Below, one piece after another: positions 23,401 to 28,083 of a stretch of 28,083 bases of DNA (position 1 is its first letter; each line of letters begins with the position of its first letter). Origin of the DNA: Myxococcales bacterium (GTDB taxonomy: Bacteria > Myxococcota_C > UBA6777); NCBI GenBank assembly GCA_027005175.1, contig JALTMC010000048.1, positions 1-28,083 on the forward strand, read 5' to 3'. A program made the position numbers and the translations under genes. A model generated the notes under the pieces. The model was not told the origin of the DNA, made no database searches, and saw nothing but the letters and a program-made list of their open reading frames with translations.

Positions 23401-24608
23401 CAGGCAAAGAGTTGGATCGCACACCCAAATCAAACCGCAGTCAACCCGATATTACATCTCATGAAGTTACGGCGATCCATGCACAAGCGATCACAGTCAA
23501 AGATGCGAGCGGTTTACAAGCTGGCGATGAGATACTGTTGATCCATCGACAGGGAGATAGCAAACGGGTGGGGACCTATGAATTGCTGCGCATCCTATCG
23601 CTCGACAAAACCAAGCTCAATCTGACAAGCAAGGTTCTCGGTATCTATGGAAGCAAAGACAACCAATCCCTGGGTGGCCAGAAGGTGATGGCTCTCCGTG
23701 TTCCTCAATACCGCCGCGTAACCATCGCCTCGGGTGGCACCCTTACTGTTTCCCCCTGGAACGGAAAAACGGGGGGCATTCTTGTCTTCCGCGCTCAGGA
23801 ACTCTTTCGAGTCGGAGCAGGCGGAACCGCCTCTGTGGCGGGGTTGGGGTATCGTGGAGCGGCCAAAGTCAGTGGCAATACGGATGTGCCCAAAGCAGGA
23901 GAGTCGATTCAGGGGGAGTCGTCCGACGGTATAGGAAAAGATGGCGCAGGACACGCCGCAGCCAAGGGCACAAACGCTGCCAGTGGCGGCGGTGGGAGCT
24001 ACGGTTCTGCTGGCAAGCCGGGTCTCCAGAGAAATGGGAAACCTGCCGGTGCTGCGGGGAAAGAGTATGGAAAGCCCTCTCTTCAGCAAACTCTCTACCT
24101 TGGTTCTGGTGGTGGTGCAGGCGCACCTGACTCCAGTGCCAAAGGAGCTGACAGTAAAAATGAGACAGGGGCTGGTGGTAGTGCAGGTGGACTCATCTTT
24201 GTGATCGCCCGCACCCTCAACGTCGCAGGAACCATCTCTGCCGATGGTGCCGCAGGAGGAAATGCTGTGAGTTTTGGCGCAACGCTCGGTGGTGGTGGCG
24301 GTGGTTCGGGTGGCTCGATTCATCTACGTGCTTACAACCTGCAAATCTATACAGGCTCCAAGCTCACCGCAGCCGGTGGAAAAGGCGGACTTTCCGCAGC
24401 CAACGGCCCTTCCAATCCCACACAGCCCATCGACAAATCGGTGGGCGGTCAAGGTGGCAACGGTCGCATCGATATCCGCCTGCTTCAGCTCAATGGAAAA
24501 GACGCCACCTCCGATCCAAAAAACCTTGCATCTTGGGTCACAACCCCAATTCCCAAACTTGGCTTGATTCAAAAACAATGCCTCCCACCCGCTGTGGTCC
24601 CCCAATAG
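20412..24608 (+). CDS. Large lipoprotein with twelve MopE-type repeats and glycine-rich C-terminus
   Basis: 1398 residues. The signal helix ends LLTGAC (C38 probably lipidated). Residues about 45-225 are a unique globular part. Twelve MopE-type putative metal-binding motifs lie at about 232-955, for example CDGKDNDCNGKIDDG and CNGIDDNCDGQTDEG; two depart from the pattern (CNLKDDDCDGLIDE and CNDDDKNCNGKPDK). Between them are Cys-rich linkers such as CYxGxxxxxGxGxC. From about 975 a beta-rich segment leads into a glycine-rich region (about 1117-1370) with runs such as GGGGGSGGSIHLRAYNL. This resembles bacterial surface or adhesin-like glycine-rich domains. ATG 20412 is used rather than the TTG directly before it, with AGGTAGGGA about ten bases upstream. 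Likely role: cell-surface metal binding or adhesion; unproven. Confidence 0.85.
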   Translation: MHNETFVSALCVGTPTVITRWLTVGLSLLTLSLLTGACGGENPWTISPPSDRSCDIYKQLRDNTKYTQASAYDDPEKSKEYSRDPKLRSPYKDLMAKGRELACLTLFRVNVGDKPTVFQMAAVALTDQGEIKSLDPQTKKYDGPIRWKLSPVQLKGVSLKLGLFVLHPGQLGGKDHTQYCRDLFLRNPQCFPDNKNQKSDCWFWMRFKPKLPKDTPFSLEGNQGSCTICSREICGNNVDDDCDGQTDEGCGESDCHHEGSTIPCYKGPKQTQGVGLCKEGVRTCRKTVNSDNKQVLQWSRCEKQGLPQQEVCNGIDDNCDGQTDEGLKDCCIVGEVRACYSGDPKQAGQGICERGVEQCAYDDKSKGGKWSSCGGDTKPLKEVCDGKDNDCNGKIDDGLPTKDCQTKQPGECAAGQETCRNGIVECRPKKPPQQELCNLKDDDCDGLIDELFQERGQPCKVPGAQGPCAKGIKLSCKLGQVTCQALYQVNSVEICNDGIDNDCNGKTDQEDSACDCKAGEKRKCYPGSAQTRGKGNCKDGEQICQLSGKWGTCIGAIEPKTEVCDGKDNNCDGNVDETFPAKGQLCFIVTGGAQGPCTYGRLDSCGSSPNFKPVCKAVYKAKAAEVCNNGIDDDCDGVIDNSPPCDCRNKASNTQPCSKMPPSLWNKGICKAGTQTCNFNGVWSGCLGEAPAAIETCDGKDNDCNGKIDEADPKLNVACQVQSKNGECKKGTNKCRSGKLVCVATIIVPPQSDPCDGKDNDCNGKIDDSDPATGKVCGDPTRKGECSRGKLACVKGQWTCPATQTSQKETCNGKDDDCNGVIDDNLTAPSCKSSRQGVCAQATKLCGGTQGWLECQPGDFFRISTLYQEKETLCDGKDNDCDGQVDTDSQGKPLTRPCYADSNGKAGPAVTRKVGPCKEGQSTCSKGQWGGCSNAILPTVIQCNDDDKNCNGKPDKEEPECRCADKLAQGELVIRTWGTGKDGSLLIKNRLILDSIAGKELDRTPKSNRSQPDITSHEVTAIHAQAITVKDASGLQAGDEILLIHRQGDSKRVGTYELLRILSLDKTKLNLTSKVLGIYGSKDNQSLGGQKVMALRVPQYRRVTIASGGTLTVSPWNGKTGGILVFRAQELFRVGAGGTASVAGLGYRGAAKVSGNTDVPKAGESIQGESSDGIGKDGAGHAAAKGTNAASGGGGSYGSAGKPGLQRNGKPAGAAGKEYGKPSLQQTLYLGSGGGAGAPDSSAKGADSKNETGAGGSAGGLIFVIARTLNVAGTISADGAAGGNAVSFGATLGGGGGGSGGSIHLRAYNLQIYTGSKLTAAGGKGGLSAANGPSNPTQPIDKSVGGQGGNGRIDIRLLQLNGKDATSDPKNLASWVTTPIPKLGLIQKQCLPPAVVPQ

Positions 24609-24680
24609 GCTGAAAGTACAATCATCGAGCGTGACAACCATTTTTGCTGAGACTCAACGATCCATGGAGACCCACATTTT

Positions 24681-25136
24681 ATGAGCGAATCGAACACAAC
24701 TCCTCAATACACCGACTCTGCACAATACAATGCATCACAAGCTTTTGTTCTCAAATTGATCTGGAGCTTTCTGTTGTTTGCCAATGCGGTCTTCGCACTT
24801 ACCGGCTACTTAATTATGGACAGGCGGTCTCTTCATCTCAAACCTGAGATGCTTCAGGTCATTATGATCGCGATGATCGCGTTGGCCATCATCAGCGCTC
24901 TCCTCGTCTTTGGCCTCGCTCCATTTCTCCGTAAAAAACTCAACTATATGGTGTATTGTGTTCTGCGATGGTCTCTTACAGGCTCCGCTGCCATCAACGG
25001 ATTTGTCTTGTTTATGCTCGGTGATTCGTTCACTGTATTCTTGAGCTTTCTGGCCTGGGACACCCTGATCATGCTCCTCCTTTTTCCAGAAAGCCCTGTC
25101 ACCACACCAGATATACCAGAGCCAACACAGACATAG
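24681..25136 (+). CDS. Four-helix membrane protein, unknown function (paralog 1)
   Basis: 151 residues with a polar N-terminal tail of about 25 residues and four membrane helices (about 27-46, 60-82, 92-115, 118-135). A Pro/Thr-rich C-terminal tail follows. It shares with the next gene the pattern Y/HxVLRWxL, a short helix, then GxSFTVFxSFLxW. ATG 24681 has TGGAGA ten bases upstream. It lies 72 bp after the large lipoprotein gene without a clear terminator between them, so co-transcription is possible. I do not recognise the family. Confidence 0.75.
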   Translation: MSESNTTPQYTDSAQYNASQAFVLKLIWSFLLFANAVFALTGYLIMDRRSLHLKPEMLQVIMIAMIALAIISALLVFGLAPFLRKKLNYMVYCVLRWSLTGSAAINGFVLFMLGDSFTVFLSFLAWDTLIMLLLFPESPVTTPDIPEPTQT

Positions 25137-25176
25137 CCTGATCCTAAAACCACAACATTTCAGGAGAAGAAGACAG

Positions 25177-25590
25177 ATGAACCCACTTAAAGAACAAAAT
25201 CCTCAGTCCTCCGACGACTCCATCGCACTGAGCCCCGCAGTTCTGAAGATGCTTTGGGGGGCGATGGTCTTCTCCATCGTCGTTTATGGCGTTGTTGGCT
25301 ATATCATGGTGAGCAGAAATGCCATCCCTCCCGGTAAGCAACTCGATATCCTCCTCTATGTCTTGGGTGGCCTTTCCCTCCTTGTAACCTTCTTCGCAAC
25401 CGCGCTCGCTCCGCGTTTTCGTCACAAGCTTCCAGGCATCCGATTCCATGTCTTGCGATGGGTCCTCTCCGAAACCATCGCGATCTTTGGCCTGTTCCTT
25501 CTCCTCTCCGGAGGCTCCTTCACTGTGTTCTCTTGCTTTCTCGGATGGTCCTTACTCCTCATCCTCAGCTTTGCCCCCACACGAAAATAA
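25177..25590 (+). CDS. Four-helix membrane protein, unknown function (paralog 2)
   Basis: 137 residues, with four membrane helices after a polar N-terminus of about 25 residues. The conserved C-terminal half (FHVLRWVLSETIAIFGLFLL, then GGSFTVFSCFLGWSLL) aligns with the preceding gene without gaps, so the pair arose by tandem duplication. ATG 25177 follows AGGAGAAG at a suitable distance, and the intergenic gap is only 40 bp, so the two are probably one transcript and may form a hetero-oligomer. The last codons (PTRK and stop) lie in a CA-rich segment that is imperfectly repeated 66 bp downstream. Confidence 0.75.
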   Translation: MNPLKEQNPQSSDDSIALSPAVLKMLWGAMVFSIVVYGVVGYIMVSRNAIPPGKQLDILLYVLGGLSLLVTFFATALAPRFRHKLPGIRFHVLRWVLSETIAIFGLFLLLSGGSFTVFSCFLGWSLLLILSFAPTRK

Positions 25591-25658
25591 AACACACCAC
25601 TCCACCCACACTTCCTGTGACTTTCTGTGCCCAAATTGCCCCCCACACAAAAATAAAA

Positions 25659-25767
25659 CACACCGACTCTGCCACACCAACTCTGCCCACACTCAAATAG
25701 AAATTCACCCCACACCGACTCTGCCACACCAACTCTGCCCACACTCAAATAGAAATTCACCCCACAC
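25659..25767. repeat. 52-bp tandem duplication
   Basis: Positions 25659-25710 are repeated at 25711-25762, and the first five bases (CACAC) recur at 25763-25767. Each copy contains the shorter sub-repeat CACACCGACTCTGC / CACACCAACTCTGC. It is CA-rich and non-coding in appearance. Confidence 0.9.
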
Positions 25768-25887
25768 TCTCTTCCAGAGAAAGAGTTCGTCACAAAAGAT
25801 AGAACGAAGTCTTCCTGAAAGGATCTTTCGCACCTTTGACTCTCCAAGCCTGTAACAATTTATTTTTTTTCAGGGTATCGAGAGGGG

Positions 25888-25931
25888 TGGCGGTTCCATC
25901 GCCATTCCGGGCGACATGAACGGCGGTTCAT
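25888..25931. promoter_or_regulatory. Paired inverted repeats upstream of the last gene
   Basis: TGGCG-N7-CGCCA (25888-25904) and ATGAAC-GGCG-GTTCAT (25916-25931) are perfect inverted repeats, and both carry the direct motif GGCGGTTC(C)AT. They lie about 40 bp upstream of the -35 box at 25973, so they could be regulator sites or transcript hairpins. Confidence 0.35.
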
Positions 25932-25972
25932 TCCACATTCAACTTTTGAACTCTGTAACCTCACGTAACATC

Positions 25973-26002
25973 TTGCTGATTTTTACGATAATTGTATATA
26001 GT
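25973..26002 (+). promoter_or_regulatory. Sigma-70-like promoter of the last gene
   Basis: TTGCTG (25973-25978) is followed by TATATA (25995-26000, spacer 16) or TATAGT (25997-26002, spacer 18). Transcription would start about 35 bases before ATG 26044. Confidence 0.5.
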
Positions 26003-26043
26003 GTTTTGCTGTGGGTGAGTTTGTTTGTATTGAGGATCCTATA

Positions 26044-28077
26044 ATGTCTATTGCACAAGTTTGTCATGTTTTAGAACGATGCATTGTAAGTACTCCGCTA
26101 CGAGAAGGTGTTACGAGTTGGCTTGAAAGTATGGCCATGGAGCACCGCTGGCAGCCTTTGGCGCTACAGGGGGTTTGCTTTCAAGAGCGTCAAGATTTGA
26201 CGCAACAACTGCATGAAGCTGCTCAACGTTTGTTTTCTGTGGAAAAGAGACTGCGAACGAGTTCAGCTCGGTCTTTCCAGCAAGATTGGCAAACCTATGG
26301 CGAGAGAGTGATTCAAGATTACCTTGATCAAACTCTCTATCTCGAAGACTTCTCTGAATTAGACGCCATGGAGCGCATCGCATTGCTCAACATGCTAGGG
26401 CAAGCCGAGGCCGTTCAAAAAGGTGACATGTTGTTGTTGTTGGACTGGCCCGAACAGCCCAACGAGCTGGAGAGTAAGTGGCTTCAAGTTCAGGGGGGAC
26501 ACACCCTCTCTCTGTTGCCTTTGTACCAACGCGGTACAGATATCGATCATCTCATTTGCCAGCTGTCATCCCGCATCGTCAAGGAGCGGCAATGGAGTGA
26601 CCTGGAGGGCTTCTCTTTGGAGGCCATCGCCCACATTCATCGCGCTGTTTTGCAAACATCTCGTGAGAGTCATGATTTGTATGACTTCTTGTGTACTGCG
26701 TTGGAGCGAGCTGCCGAAGATCGACTTCCTCTTCAGGAGGGTTATATTGTTGCGTGGCCCACCGTCCGCTTACTGGAAGACAAGTGGCAGTATCGCAGCC
26801 TGACTCCCCCCTCTCTGCATGAAGAACTCCAGCAATACAACTTCCAGGAGCGTCTATTCTCCGCCTCTTTAGAGCAAGCGTCTTGTCGCAGTGGTTTCTC
26901 CCAAGAGCTGATCGAGCAAGAGTGTGAACTACTCCAGCGTATGATCGATGAGCTGCCATCTCACCAACGAAACTACCAAGGTTTAACCGCCCGCCTGGAT
27001 CAATTGCTGTGGATGAGCATGAAGCTCATCAGCAATGCGCGAACTCAGGCAGAGCTCCGTGACTTCTTTGGATTTGGTGGCAAAGGAAAGATCCCCAAAG
27101 CGACAGCCAAGCTCAAGTTTGACCAGTATCATTTAGAACACTATGGGTTCCGTTCAAGCGATCCACAGCCCTGGGCACAGTCCCAAGAGCTAGAAGCATT
27201 GTCCTCGGTCTCAAAACCGCCGATCATGCAGCAAGAGAACCCACAACCACGCATCGAAGTGGCCAGTTCACGCGATATTTTGGAGATCGACGGCGAATTG
27301 CCCGAAACATTATTCTGGCGACACCAGGACCTGTTCACGGTCCTCGGCGCAGATCCTCTTACAGAAAAACAGATCGCCTCTTTAATGGGTGTTGATCGCA
27401 AGCGTGTGAAGAAGGATCTCAAACAGCTCACCGGTTTGGGAATGTTGGAGAAACAGGGTCAACAGTATCATCTCCCAAGCGACGACCTCTATTATATGCA
27501 CACACACAGCCCTCTGCGCTTCTTGGAGGACAACCTGCTCCGCAGCCTCCACTCCTCTATGGCAGAGAGCGAGAATAGTTTGCTCGATAACCTCTTCCTA
27601 CGGTTGCCAGAAGAAGGTCTCCCTCTGTTGCGTGAAGAATTGATTCGCCCATTTCTTCATCAACAACTGTTGCCTATCGCAGACCAAGAATCCCCTTCCA
27701 CTGATGAATCGTACGACAAGAGTATGTACACCCTGCTCTTGATTGGAACGCACCGCCTGTCCCCCCAAGTTCATGGGCGCTTGCCCATGGATAAGCGAGT
27801 CCTTTATTACTTCCGTGAGGCTAGCTTGCAACGCGCTGACCTTCAACAGCGTCAACAAGCGATTTGTCTCCAAGCCAGCTTAATGATGTCACCCTCACAG
27901 GCTCCACAGGCTTTGTCTCAGGTACAGTCGTTACGCAAGAATTTGCGCAAACATCTACCCCAAGGTCGGGGAAACAAACCCAACTTTAATATCACCCTTT
28001 GCTTTACTCGAATGCCTCTGGCATTTTATAGAGACTTGACAAGTTCACCTCAGATCGACGAAACTTTGGACCTATGA
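26044..28077 (+). CDS. Large soluble protein of unknown function with winged-helix-like segment
   Basis: 677 residues, complete in the window. ATG 26044 was chosen because GAGGA (26032-26036) lies seven bases upstream; a GTG at 26011 would lie at the expected transcript start. The protein is helical, rich in Leu, Gln and Glu, with no signal peptide or membrane helix, hence cytoplasmic. Residues about 432-475 look like a winged helix-turn-helix: LTEKQIASLMGVDRKRVKK, then QLTGLGMLEKQGQQYHL. The segment around residue 350 (FFGFGGKGKIPK) is basic and glycine-rich. The C-terminal ~130 residues contain TLLLIGTHRLSPQVHGRL and a Gln-rich helix. I cannot assign a family; a DNA-binding regulator or an adaptor are both possible. 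Confidence 0.75.
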   Translation: MSIAQVCHVLERCIVSTPLREGVTSWLESMAMEHRWQPLALQGVCFQERQDLTQQLHEAAQRLFSVEKRLRTSSARSFQQDWQTYGERVIQDYLDQTLYLEDFSELDAMERIALLNMLGQAEAVQKGDMLLLLDWPEQPNELESKWLQVQGGHTLSLLPLYQRGTDIDHLICQLSSRIVKERQWSDLEGFSLEAIAHIHRAVLQTSRESHDLYDFLCTALERAAEDRLPLQEGYIVAWPTVRLLEDKWQYRSLTPPSLHEELQQYNFQERLFSASLEQASCRSGFSQELIEQECELLQRMIDELPSHQRNYQGLTARLDQLLWMSMKLISNARTQAELRDFFGFGGKGKIPKATAKLKFDQYHLEHYGFRSSDPQPWAQSQELEALSSVSKPPIMQQENPQPRIEVASSRDILEIDGELPETLFWRHQDLFTVLGADPLTEKQIASLMGVDRKRVKKDLKQLTGLGMLEKQGQQYHLPSDDLYYMHTHSPLRFLEDNLLRSLHSSMAESENSLLDNLFLRLPEEGLPLLREELIRPFLHQQLLPIADQESPSTDESYDKSMYTLLLIGTHRLSPQVHGRLPMDKRVLYYFREASLQRADLQQRQQAICLQASLMMSPSQAPQALSQVQSLRKNLRKHLPQGRGNKPNFNITLCFTRMPLAFYRDLTSSPQIDETLDL

Positions 28078-28083
28078 TTTTAC

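Larger units (their letters stand above)
25591..26043. other. CA-rich intergenic region with duplications and dyads, no gene
   Basis: This 453-bp stretch holds an imperfect copy of the end of the preceding gene (near 25641-25664), a 52-bp tandem duplication (25659-25767), an A/T run (25859-25870), two inverted repeats (25888-25904, 25916-25931) and a promoter (25973-26002). A reading frame of 135 codons overlaps it but is low-complexity and shadows the upstream gene, so I do not call it. Confidence 0.6.

Noticed and set aside
17658-24608. Methanotroph copper-acquisition (MopE/MmpE) locus
   Set aside because: Only the short MopE-type motif is shared. No methane monooxygenase genes are present, and the motif is widespread in secreted proteins of other bacteria.
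25448-25855. 135-codon plus-strand frame across the CA-rich spacer
   Set aside because: It overlaps the four-helix protein gene in another frame, and its remainder is low-complexity Thr/His/Pro from DNA repeats. No start signal.

Overview
The window is a bacterial chromosome segment of roughly 50% GC. It carries 17 convincing protein-coding genes on both strands and no RNA gene that I can see. Three things point to a Myxococcota-type (deltaproteobacterial) or similar Gram-negative predator-like lineage: many secreted or lipoprotein products built from MopE-type putative metal-binding repeats, a cysteine-rich repeat lipoprotein, and large HEAT-repeat and glycine-rich proteins. This placement is an inference from protein style, not from a marker gene.

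Region 1 (1-3997, minus strand): a CADD-family diiron protein (probable p-aminobenzoate synthase), panC and smpB appear to be read as one operon from a good sigma-70-like promoter at 3969-3997. A perfect 7-bp inverted repeat sits inside that promoter. Downstream lie an ECF sigma factor and its RskA-type membrane anti-sigma factor, translationally coupled by stop/start overlap.

Region 2 (4030-16456, plus strand): envelope and glycosyl-transfer genes. There is a GT39/PMT-like glycosyltransferase, a second multi-membrane GT-C-like protein with a long acidic N-terminal tail, a small lipoprotein, and a 2051-residue fusion of membrane segments, HEAT repeats, coiled coil and two degenerate formylglycine-generating-enzyme-like domains. 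A GtrA-family membrane protein follows from its own promoter. The GtrA protein and the two GT-C enzymes would all work with polyprenyl-linked sugars, but no GtrB-type partner is present.

Region 3 (16457-24608): a set of secreted repeat proteins. On the minus strand, a MopE-repeat protein with a C-terminal DM13 domain is followed 11 bp later by a predicted outer-membrane beta-barrel. Upstream is a lipoprotein with ten cysteine-rich units. Divergent from it is a 1398-residue lipoprotein with twelve MopE-type repeats and a glycine-rich C-terminus. The two divergent lipoprotein genes have facing near-consensus promoters with a perfect 6-bp inverted repeat between their -35 boxes, which suggests joint control.

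Region 4 (24681-28083): two tandem paralogous four-helix membrane proteins, a CA-rich repeat-bearing intergenic stretch, and a 677-residue protein of unknown function with a winged-helix-like segment.

The most notable candidates are the HEAT/FGE-like fusion, the MopE-DM13 plus beta-barrel pair with its divergent lipoproteins, and the regulated pABA/pantothenate operon. All functions for regions 2 to 4 beyond domain-level assignment are inference.
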